From the NCBI GenBank assembly GCA_934667625.1, contig CAKUMH010000014.1:1-21876 (forward strand): a stretch of DNA of 21,876 bases. Direction: 5' to 3'. This DNA is from an uncultured Elusimicrobiales bacterium. GTDB lineage: Bacteria; Elusimicrobiota; Elusimicrobia; Elusimicrobiales; Elusimicrobiaceae. Shown one piece after another: positions 1 through 10,400 of the stretch. The number at the start of each line of letters is the position of its first letter. The stretch's first letter is position 1. The translations under genes and the position numbers were made by a program. The notes under the pieces are model-generated. The model was given only the letters and a program-made list of their open reading frames with translations. It ran no database searches and was not told the origin of the DNA.

Positions 1-176
1 GTACTAAATGTAGAAGATTTGGGGATATTCGCTCCACCTCTCGGGCTTACGCCCGGAGTTCTTGCGAGCGGAATGTAAAGACCCCAGGGTTATGGATCCC
101 ACCCCGGGGATTTTTATTAAAAAAGAACCCCGGGCGCGAGATACTGCGCCCGGGGGCTTGTTGTTAAAAAACTACT
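1..176. other. Left-edge noncoding region
   Basis: I see no convincing gene here. A small hairpin lies at 41-56 (stem TCGGGC/GCCCGG with one G-U pair), nested inside an imperfect outer inverted repeat (ATTCGCTC at 27-34 against GAGCGGAAT at 66-74). Around 82-116 a G/C-rich fold (CCCC at 82-85, GGGG at 106-109) is followed by ATTTTTATT. It could be a weak plus-strand terminator for a gene lying outside the window. The strong minus-strand terminator at 114-155 is listed separately. Confidence 0.4.
114..155 (-). terminator. Rho-independent terminator of the alcohol dehydrogenase gene
   Basis: A perfect 10-bp stem (128-137 CCCCGGGCGC with 146-155) has an 8-base loop. Read on the minus strand it is followed by TTCTTTTTTAATAAAAA. 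It lies 22 bases beyond the stop codon of the minus-strand alcohol dehydrogenase, the expected place for its terminator. Confidence 0.85.
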
Positions 177-1391
177 TTATTTGTGGCACGGTTTAAGCGA
201 CTGCGTATAAATCGCGCGGACCGCCTCCGGCGTAGCCTGCGTCGGCGCAATGCCAAGCAGCCCATCCAAAGACGGCGTATGGAACGCCAGGTCCACCAAT
301 TTATCCACATCTTCCGGCTTAAAGCCTTCGTCCAGCAGCTTGTGCGTGGCACCCACAGAGAAGAGCCATTTTTCCACGCCTTCCGCCACTTTATCCGCTT
401 CACAGCCGCAGCCTTTCAGGCCGGGCACAATCGGTGCCAGCACATCGGCCAAAGTAGCCGGGCGGGCCGGATAAATGTTCTTTAGCACCGCTGGCAGTAA
501 CATGGCCAGCCCCAGCCCGTGCGTCAAATTCGGGTTAACGCCGGAAAGCGGGTGCTCCAAGGCGTGCGTGTAGTGCAGCATGCCGTTATCAAACGAAATG
601 CCGGCAATCAGCGCCGCATAAGCGAGGAAATACCGCGCCTCCAAATTCTTGGGGTCTTTGAGCGCCACGGGCAGGTATTCGGCCACCAGTTTCACCACCG
701 CCACAGCCAAATCAATGGCAAAGGGCGAGGTCACCTTGGTGGTAGCCGCTTCCACCACGTGGTTCACCGCGTCAATGGAGACGTAACGGGTTTGATTTTC
801 AGCCAGGCCCGTCATCAAAGCCGGGTCATCAATGGAGTAGAGCGGATAGATGCAATCGTACGCAATGGCCGGTTTAAAGTTCTTTTCCTCAATACTGACC
901 ACCGCAAAGCGGTTCGCTTCGGAACCGGTGCCGTGCGTTAAATTGATCGCCACAATCGGCGCAGCTTCCGTCGGCGTAAACTGGAAAGTATACAAGTCCT
1001 CGGCGGTTTTGCCTGGGTATTTGATCAAAATCGCCGCACTCTTTCCGGCATCAATGGCAGAGCCCCCGCCGATAGCCAAGACGGCCTGTGCGCCAAACTC
1101 GCGCGCCATTTTGACGGCGTCATTCACGTGGTGCGTGTTGGGGTTGGGCGTCACTTGGTCGTAGTGGACATATTCCAATTTTGCTTCGCTAAAGGCCTTG
1201 GTCACATGGTCCCATGCGCCGGTTTTTTTGTACGCACCGCGGCCTGTCATCACGAGCACTTTGTTAATTCCCCGTGCCTTTAAATCCTTGCAAATATCCG
1301 AGATTTTTGTAATGGCACCCACCCCAAAATACACCAATGTGCGGGCGCGGATCTCGCGTACTTCGTTAATATTAATGTCTTTTTCCCACAT
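177..1391 (-). CDS. Iron-containing (group III) alcohol dehydrogenase
   Basis: This 404-residue NAD(P)-dependent, metal-dependent dehydrogenase belongs to the FucO/AdhB/DhaT family, which interconverts aldehydes and alcohols in the cytoplasm, often to regenerate NAD+ in fermentation. The nucleotide-binding motif GGGSAID is at residues 108-114 and the family signature HGTGSE at about 153-158. Likely metal ligands, by analogy with FucO, are D207, H211, H276 and H291 (motif LTHGLGLAMLLP). Length is close to the family's usual 380-400 residues, so the gene looks intact. The ATG at 1391 follows a strong SD (AAGGAGGGG, about 5 bases away). A terminator follows the stop at 177, so it appears monocistronic with its own promoter in the 103-base gap after the giant gene. 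The substrate cannot be told from sequence; ethanol, butanol, lactaldehyde or propanediol chemistry are all possible. Confidence 0.93.
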   Translation of the reverse strand: MWEKDININEVREIRARTLVYFGVGAITKISDICKDLKARGINKVLVMTGRGAYKKTGAWDHVTKAFSEAKLEYVHYDQVTPNPNTHHVNDAVKMAREFGAQAVLAIGGGSAIDAGKSAAILIKYPGKTAEDLYTFQFTPTEAAPIVAINLTHGTGSEANRFAVVSIEEKNFKPAIAYDCIYPLYSIDDPALMTGLAENQTRYVSIDAVNHVVEAATTKVTSPFAIDLAVAVVKLVAEYLPVALKDPKNLEARYFLAYAALIAGISFDNGMLHYTHALEHPLSGVNPNLTHGLGLAMLLPAVLKNIYPARPATLADVLAPIVPGLKGCGCEADKVAEGVEKWLFSVGATHKLLDEGFKPEDVDKLVDLAFHTPSLDGLLGIAPTQATPEAVRAIYTQSLKPCHK

Positions 1392-1409
1392 ACTGTCCCC
1401 TCCTTACTA

Positions 1410-1440
1410 TATGGTACTTCTTCCCCACTACTATACCATA
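1410..1440 (-). promoter_or_regulatory. Alcohol dehydrogenase promoter with possible operator
   Basis: On the minus strand an extended -10 (TGG then TATAGT at 1430-1435) lies about 40 bases upstream of the ATG. The matching -35 is poor, as is common with extended -10 promoters. An inverted repeat (TATGGTA at 1410-1416, TACCATA at 1434-1440) overlaps the -10 and could bind a repressor. The promoter is well supported; the operator is inferred from the dyad alone. Confidence 0.55.
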
Positions 1441-1494
1441 ATTTACACGGGAGGAAAAGCCTGCAAAAAGATTATTTTTAGCTAGGGATTAATC

Positions 1495-4400
1495 TTAGTT
1501 ACCCACCGCCACTGTTTGAAAGGAGGGCACGTAATAAGTAGCGTCCGATTGAAGGGCGGACTGATCCGCGGCAAAGTTGACTTCATACACTCCTGCCGTC
1601 GGAAAGCCTGCTTTTTTGGCTGTTTGCAGCGCGTGCAGGGCATCCTCCACCACCAAGGTGCGTTTGCGGTCCGTACCTAATTTTTTAAGAGCCGTTTCGT
1701 ATACAAGCGGATTTTGTTTGCCCACCCCGACTTCATCGCAAGTAATGATAAAATCAATGTATTCCATCAGCCCCGTACGCTTAAATGCGGCCTCGGCAAA
1801 TTCCCGGTCGGAAGCCGTGGCCACGCATATTTTGATCCCCTGTTTTTTAAGCGCTTGAAGCACCCCAAGCACCCCCGGTTTGGGCATGGCGTCTTCCTCA
1901 TAGAATTTGCGAACGGTGGCCAGCACCTCTTCCAACAGTTCCTCCGGAGATTCCTTAAATCCGTAACGCTTCTTGATTTCCCGCGCCCCTTCCAATAAAG
2001 ACAACGCCGCCATTTCGGCGTCAATGTTTTCCGGCGGTTCAATACCCCGAGAGCGCAAAAAATTGGACGTGGAGTTTTTCCACGCCCATAAAGTATTAAG
2101 TAATGTGCCGTCCATATCAAAAATCACGGCATCTACTTCTTTTTTTCCTGGTAGCCTGGCTAGCTGCACCGCCCCACCACCAGTGGAAGGAAGGGCGGAC
2201 AAATCGCCCGAACCGTCGTTCGCGCCGGGCGAATCGTCCCCATCTTTAAACCAAGCTAACAGATCCTCCCAAAGCTGCCCGAACCAGTCCACCATGCTCA
2301 TCAGCCCACTGCTTTTCTTCGCCAGTTCGGCAACCTTTTCTTTGGTAGGTGCCTCCCCAATGATTTGCGTGTAAAGCTTGTCTAACTGCATACGCATAGC
2401 AGCCAACGCTTTGCCCTCTTTCGGGTGGGCATTGAGGTATTGCGTCATGGCCTGATCGGCCCGTTGGTAGAGGTCGGCAATCTCACTTTGCGTGTCCTCG
2501 TCTACCGGCAGCCCCTGCTGCTTTAACTGCAACGCCTGTTCCAACGGGGCAATAAAGAGCGCCTGCAGTTCGCTTTGGCTGGAAATCTTTAACGCAGCCG
2601 CATTCCCAGTACCCTGGATGATTTCTGGTATCACATCTTCTATGTCTATACCCAGCGGAAATGCCGGTACCTCGTCCAACCCTAATATTTCTTTCAACGT
2701 CTCGGCATCTACGCTATGCATCATCTCCTCTACTGCTTGGGCCAGGCCCGGATGGGCATTAAAGAAACTTGCTATCTCCCTGGTCTCCGACTGGAACAAC
2801 AGCGCCCACTCACTGCTAATTTGCATATCCCCTTCGTATACACGCAGAATATCCTCTAAATTCTGGATATCCTTTGCAGGCGTTTGCCCGGCATGCGCAC
2901 GCAAAACATTGTGTAACGCATTAGCATTCTTCAGCCCCAGGCACACCAAGCGAATCCGTTCCTCTTCTACCCGGACAATCAACGATTCGGACGGGTTCTC
3001 CGCCGCATACGTCTGCAGCAGGCGTTTGGCCTCGGCATGGTACTGCACAAACTGGCTGTATGTATTGGCATTCACAGCGGCGCCGCCTTGCTCAATGTTC
3101 GTCGCCAGCTGTTTTAACTCATTGATAATATCTCGCGCTTCCAACAGATTCCTATAGTTGCTTGGCATAGCAAAGGAACCTTCCTCCATGTAGGCAGGAT
3201 GCGAAAGAACGCCTTGATCCAACGAGCCGTTCACACACAGGGCCGCCAGCAGTTTTTCAAATTCGCGGCGCAACGACTCTGAGACGTTACTTCTCTTCAG
3301 AACGGATTCAAAGTCCTTGGCCACCGCCAGCACTTGCTCAAATGAGGCGTGCAAAGCTTCGTCGCCCAGTTTTTCGGCCGATGCCACAAAACGGTTATGG
3401 ATTTCAATGAGCCGCTTTAACACTTTGGTCAGCTTGACTTCAGAAGAGATAGCCGCCACCCCATAGGGCATTAACTGCTCCTGGAGCGTCTTTAAACTGT
3501 CTTTTCCTTTCAGCAAAGAAGGAACCACCTTATTTGCCTTATTCTCGTCCGTCACGCCAAAGGTATCGGCGTTCACCTTGCCGTCGGCAATATCCTCAGC
3601 CGTCACAACCAGCGTATGATTTCTGCTGAATAAAGCTTTTATAAAGTCCAAAGACTGACTTCCGGTCTTTAAGGCACCCAGCCCGGCCACGATACCGGCA
3701 TAGGCAAACACGGTACGCGCAATCCACGACCAGTCGTCAATACCTAAATAAGGCAATAAAACACTGGTACCAGTAGCCGCATAAACACCCCAAATACCAT
3801 TGGCATTTGCATTGTCATAATCTGCTTTTGCCCAGCCGGACCATTTGCTTTCCTTGGCTTCCAAATCGGCAATTTGGGCCTCTCTTTCAGCAGGAGAAAG
3901 TGATTTGTTTTGCAACACTTCATTCTTCTGGGATTGGATCATCGCCGAAACCAAATTCTGCAAGCGTGCCTGGTCCAGCTGGCCCGGCACAGCGGTACTC
4001 GCATTCAACATAACGCCCAAAAGCACCACTACAACAAGTCCTATTCCACCGGTGAAAGGAGCACCCGACAGCATGAGCGCAGTCAGCGCCAGACCGGCAA
4101 AGGAAATACCCGTCAACTGATCATCCGTAAACTTCCCGCTCTTCACCCACTTGGAGGCGAAAAATCTTACGAGGAAGGATGCTAGCGAAAAAGCAAAGGT
4201 TATATATCTCCCTATGCCTCCGAACAGTGGTAGCATGATGTCGCTTTCTGCCAATTGGTTCAGCACCATGACGGAAGCCGCATAAGAGGCATAAGCCAAA
4301 GAAACACGGGATAGGGCGGCCTTCACTTCAGGATGCTTCTTAAAGGATTTTTCGTACTCCGTACGATAGCGAGCCTCAGCCGATTGGGAAGACGCAGTTC

Positions 4401-7400
4401 CTGCCGTAGTGGCAGTCCCTGTTTCACCGCCCGCTTGAGACGCAGCCGCTGCACGGGAGGATTTTAACTTGCCAGACGCCCACTTAAAGCCCGCTTTTAC
4501 TTTTTTACCACCCCAAAACACCGGTGCAAAAATACCTTTTACAAACCCCTTAAGCAGATCCTTCGCAAGAATAAGACTTCCTTTTCCCATGGCCTTAAAG
4601 CTTTCTTTGGGATGGTCTTTAAAAGCCGTAATAGTTTCAGAAATAACCTTACGCCCCTGCGGCGTATTCAAGAATAAGCCCAAGGTAGCCAGCACCAACA
4701 CAGCTGCAATGGGAACCGCCACAAATTTTCCGCCAAGCCCAACCCAGGCCGCCGTCAGCCCAAACATAGCGAGCTTAGAACCCTGCTGCCAGGTTGACAC
4801 ATCCAAATTGGCCGCTGTGTACTGCCTGGGGTCCTTATAGGCCTTCAAAATAAGCGGAATCACGGACCGAAGCAAACTGCCAGCCGTAATTAAAACCAGG
4901 AGCGGAAACGCCAAAGTAAGTAATGAAAACTCTTCTTTCGGAACAAACCCGTTAATCCCTATCCCAACCGACACCAACAAGGTTACAAGCGTCACAGAGA
5001 GCAACAGCATAACACTCCGTGCCACGCCCCATGTTTTCATGTCATCCACCGTCGCCGCGGCCACACGCGGGGTCACATATCCCATCCCGCCAAAAGCATT
5101 TGGAACCGCCGGGTTCTCCGGGCCGGCTGCTTCTTTAAAAGGCCCCACCATAACCGTATCCGCTCCAAGCCCGGAATTGGCCCCCAACAGGTTTACAAAT
5201 GGCTTAAAAGAGTTGGGCGCATCCACGGTCAGTTGGAAATCTGCCGCAACACCCGCCTCCAACAATTTAGCCACCGCCAGCAAGTCCGTCGTACTATACG
5301 GCGTGGTTAAATCCACCGGAGAGGACCCGTTAGCGTAAATATCCTCATTCATTTTTTTGCCGCTCTTACTGCTCAACAATTCCGCGCGGTGCCCCGGTTG
5401 GAGCACATATTTAAATCTGCCATTCTCGTCTAAAGCCAATACCATTCCTTTCGGAATGCTGATCCCTTTCTTGGTGGACAGCCCGAGCTTGCTCAAGAAC
5501 GCAGCATACGCTTCTGCAATTTTAGAGGACAAAACCTCCTGGTGCAAAATGATAACAGGATGCGCGGACAGCTCCCCTTTGGAGTTGCGGTAATAAACGG
5601 GAATATCGTTTTCGTAATACACCTTCCCGCCGGAAACTTCCTTTCCGTCAGCGGCACTTTGGGCCGCCCATCCGGCCGGGCGGAAAAGTCCTTCAATAAG
5701 GCCCTTATCCACGTCCTGTACCGTTTCCACATACCCCTGCCAATCGTTAGCATCAAACGGCAAACGGGCTGTTTCGTCGTACACTTTGCGGCGGGCTGCA
5801 TCAAACTCAGGTGTAGATGTAATCTGTTCCAGTTGCTTGGACAACTCATCCACCGGGATATGGTTGTTTAAACTTGCCAAAACATTATCTAACTGCCCGG
5901 TAGAGTACAAATTATACAGGAATTTTGTTACCTTGGTGTCATTCTGTTTCAGCGCGTTAAATTTATTGCGGGATTCAACCGGCAAATGACCAATCACCGC
6001 ACTAAATACGTTAAATTGCTTATGCAGCCGCAACAAGGCCTGTTCTTTCCACTTCCGGCTTGCATCCCCCGTTACAATATCGCGCAATTCCGTAAGGAGC
6101 GGATTTTTTCTGTTTAACACATCTTGCGCATAAGTGTCTACCCGGTTGCTGAGAATCCGTACAATACCGTTGTATGCTTCTGTCCATATTTTTTCCAGCT
6201 CCATCACCGGGATGCCGCTATACAAAATGCCGGAAGAAGAAAAGGGGTCATCATCATCCGCCTGAGCGGCCCAATCGTCCCACTCAGATGTAGCATCCGC
6301 ATCTTGCCACGGATCCTCTTCGTCTCCATCCACAGACCCAGGCTCCCCAAATGCGTCCAAGAACGCATTACCATAGACCGAGGCCTCGGCCTCAAACGTC
6401 AAATCTCGCTTATCACCCTCCTCATCCAAATAGAGGGTGTTATCCTCCTCCAAATTGACTGTGGCATTTCCATCCCAATCTGGAGTAGTACCTTCATCCG
6501 GATTCACCTGTGGGGTCGCAGCAGGCACCGTTGCGACTGGCGTGGTAACATGCGAGCGGGGCAAACTTGTTTTCGTCGGAGTGGTAACAGTTGGCGCAAC
6601 GAATGTATCCTCAGAAGCACGAGGAGAAAACCATTTAACCACATCTGCAGAAAATTCCTTCGCCAAGGAAGGCATTCGCGAAATCATTTTCCAAATCGCC
6701 ATCACCGGGATGCCGCTATACAGCACACCGGAAGTAGAGCCCTTTGTAGCAGACGTTTGGGTTTCTGTTTCTGGCGCAATCGTGGCCGGAGTATCGGCAG
6801 CTTTATCGGGATCCGTTGCTTGTGCGTCAGCCGGCATAGACGCGGCCGTTTCCGTGTTCGGCGTATCAGCAGCATCGTTTGTTTCTGCTGCTTGGGTGTC
6901 GGCGGACGCAGTAACCGTTGTTTCCGTGCTAGATACACCGGATTCTTTTAAAGAATTAAGGTAATAGCGATTCCCCGCTCTGAGCATACGCCATTCTTGG
7001 TAGCTCAAAGTAAGGGAGACGGAGAAATCCTTCCATGTATCACGTGCAAACCACGGGTTGATTTGGCGCTGCAAAGCGTCAGACACAAACAGCCATTGGT
7101 TCAGTCGGGTTTGATGTTGTTTAAAGGCTTCCTGCGTGGCCCATTTGGAAAATTCTCTATTCCACCCCGCGTTTCTGCCGGCAGAAGGCAATGCGCCAAC
7201 CGGCGTTAAAAACCGCCAGTCCGTTACACCGCGTCCCGCTCCCCAGAACAGATTGGACCAGCCGCCTCCAAGCTGTGTGGCAGCTCTGGTGGCGCCCGCC
7301 ATTTCGGCACCGGCACTTGTAGCCGTGCTCACGGCACCAGCCGTTTCTGCCGCCCGGGTGGCCGACAGCAAACGCGCGGAGATTTCCCCGAACGACACCA

Positions 7401-10400
7401 CTTGGCTAGCCATGGCCGGAGCCTCAGCATAAATAGCAACCGGGGCTACCCCGCCAAATCCAAACGAGGGACCGGCCGCCCATATGGTCTTAACTGGATG
7501 CTTCCGTGCAAAATCGGTAATTTGCCCCACACCCTCAAATATCTGATCCCATATAATCCCAGTCTTCACCCTAAACCATTTCCAAGAGGTCAGTTGAAAA
7601 GGTTGAGAAGCAGGGGCCGGACTCTTGAGCACATCCCATACAAGCGAATACTCCGCCCACTCCGGCGCGTAGGATCCGTCCGCAAACTTTACAACAAAAT
7701 CCACATCATCCGCGGATACTTTAAAGCTATTAGCAATTTCAGCCCGAGTCAAATCTTCGGGAACCGCAACCGCACGCCATTCCCCATTTTGGAAAACAAG
7801 TGCAGCCTTTTCGCCGGGCTTAACCAAAGAGGCAGGCACTTTCGGTTTCACAGCCACTTCACGCGGGTGAATCGTAACGGGTTCCCCCGGACGGCCCACC
7901 ACTTGGCGCACGCCGGTGCTGCCATTGGCCGCTTCTCCGGCGCCATAGTTGAAAGCCGGCCGGCCTGACACCCAAGAAATCTCCCTTTGCGGCACACCAA
8001 ACTTACGCGCCACTCTCGCGACGTCCCAGTCGATCGGAACAAAGTGGCGTTCTCCCTGTACATAGACGGGTTTTTCAACTAGGACTTGGTTTCCACTCGC
8101 AACAGACTCTCCCGCCGACGCAGGACTATGCTTCGGAACCGTCGTTCCGGCCGCATTCGGTGCTCCGGCAGAAGGCCCCATCGTCGGTTCCGTCGCTTTT
8201 GGCGTAAACTTTGGCATATTTCGTTTAGTTCGTATATTTCTTATTGCCACTGTTTTCAAACGAGCGAAACTGGAGGATTTAAATTCCTTCAGGCCTACCT
8301 TCAACATACGGCCTAAATTCTTGCCCATCTGGGGAACGTTTCTAAGCTGCACAGAACGCATCATTCGCAACAAATTTACTGCATTGCCGGAGACAACCCC
8401 TATGGAACGGCCCACAAACTTAAGCAAATTAAATATGCCTTTTCCCGCCATAGCCACAAATACAATTGTTAGCAAATCATCCAACGGAGTAAGCCAATTT
8501 TTCGCAATAGTCCACGTGTCAAAGGAATCAAGCTCTTTAGCCAACGAGCTTTCCTTTTGCGTCATCAAATTGGACACTGCATCTTTCCAAGATTCATTAT
8601 TTGTAGAAGAGTAAATTCCCCCAGCCAAACGGCTATCAAACACCAAGCGCATTTCGGGTTGGACATCATCTTTTGGTGAGGTAAATAAATACCACATAAG
8701 AAAAGCATGATACGGAACATTTCCTTTACGAGCGTATTTGAACCACCCTTCAATCACCTTTTTATTTTTTTTATCAACAATTTTATCCAAGTCCAGCAAA
8801 ACGGATACGCGAGAATGAGCTGACGTGTTAGCGTAAGGGGGCTCTGCACCAAAATCTGTATCGGACAGACGGACAGAAATCATATGTTTCGTAAGCAGCC
8901 CCACCAAAAAAGGTGGCAAAGCAAAACGCAAAAATTTGTTGCGCGGGTCCCGCGGGGTAATAAGAGACTCTACCGCCTGGCGGAAGAACTCATTCATCCG
9001 TTTTTGCTCGCGTGCATCAGCAGCAGCATAAGCGCTCACCAGCAAATCCGCTGTATCCAACCAAATATTATGCTGCAGTCCTTTCTCATCCACATAGTAA
9101 CTATAGTCTAAATTTACCTGCTCGGACCAAATACTTTCTCCCGAGTGGAACGCTTGTGTCCATTCCAATACCGAATATGCCCCCAGAACACTCCGAACAA
9201 TTCCGACAGAATCCGTTTGTGCGCCGGCATACGCCACCATATCTGCGGCATCTTTATAGGCCCCCATCGCCAACAAAGCACTCAGTGCCGCGGGAATAAC
9301 CATTCCCGACGAGCTAAAATTAAAACCTTTCTTAAACCACTCCTGGATAGTTTTTGAGTCTTCCGTCGATTCTCCCCATTGCCCCAAAACAGCCAGCGTG
9401 GTAACCGCCTTTGTGGCATAGGCACAGGAAGCGTTCATTTTCATCACGTGGTCAGACACTAACTCTTTGGCGGCTTGGCTTTGGTGAAGCGTCACGGTTT
9501 GGGCAAGCCCTTTTAACGTCAGCATTGAAAAGAAGCCGGGTTTCTCGCAATCATCCTGATGCTTGCGGATTTCTTCCCGCATGGCGGCGGCTGCCTTTTT
9601 GCGCACGGAATCCGATAAACCGCCATACATTTGGAATACGGGAAATACATCCTGCACTACACTCAACCAACGGTCCTTATCCGCAGAGTACATTTCCCAA
9701 ATTTGCGCAGCCAAGTCCTGCAAATATTCTTGGACCCCTTCTTGAATACTCCCATCCATTTGTTCCAAATTTTTCAGGTATTCATCATAAGCTTCCTTAA
9801 TTTTGGCCGCAGAGAGCTCCTTTTCCATGGCTTGGTTCATTTTTGCTACATACTCGCTCCAGCCCGGTTTATTGATATGTTGTTGTGCATTGTCTGCCAT
9901 AGCGCCGGAATAGGCATACCGCACATCTTGTTCGTACAATTCAGCAAATTCCTCATAAGACAACGCAGCAGATGTCTTGTTATTTTCAGATGGATCTTGT
10001 GTCAATATTTCATATACTTTTTCTACCTCTTTAAGCAAATCCGCACTCGGGCCGGAAAATGTCCCCGTTCCGCCGGGAAGGCCAAAAATACTGCCCGTGC
10101 TTTGGGATCCGTCCGCCTGGCCCGCGGACGTTTTTTCTTCCACTTTCGCTTCAATCGCACTAGAATCCACCGCACGCAAAAACTTATTTTTTGTCGGGCG
10201 GAAAATATAAGCGGTCTGCGTATCGGGAACGTCCTTCATTACGACGGCATTTAAACCAACAAAGATTTCACGGAAAGTTGAATTTTCACGAGCCGAAGAA
10301 TTGGCATTCCAGCGTTTAATATACTGCTCCGTAGCCGGATAAATAACCGAATTGCGCTGCCAAGCTGTCAACGAACGAGCCCGTTTGGGATTTTTTTCAA

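Noticed and set aside
2172..2190. LPSTG motif in the giant protein just before the HAD domain
   Set aside because: A sortase signal needs to be near the C-terminus and followed by a membrane helix and basic tail. Here a 216-residue enzyme domain follows, so the match is chance.
3600..5040. Membrane region of the giant protein as an MFS transporter
   Set aside because: The segments are hydrophobic and one loop is loosely MFS-like, but the count is uncertain and no signature motif is clear, so I describe it only as polytopic.
6124..6951. Plus-strand 275-residue open frame opposite the giant gene
   Set aside because: It lies wholly antisense to the linker region of the 3,066-residue gene, has no SD or family motif, and is Arg-rich as shadow frames often are.
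7960..8050. LysM-like domain in the giant protein (VARVARKFGVPQREI)
   Set aside because: It resembles one LysM helix, but the flanking strand motifs are missing, so the match is too weak to report.
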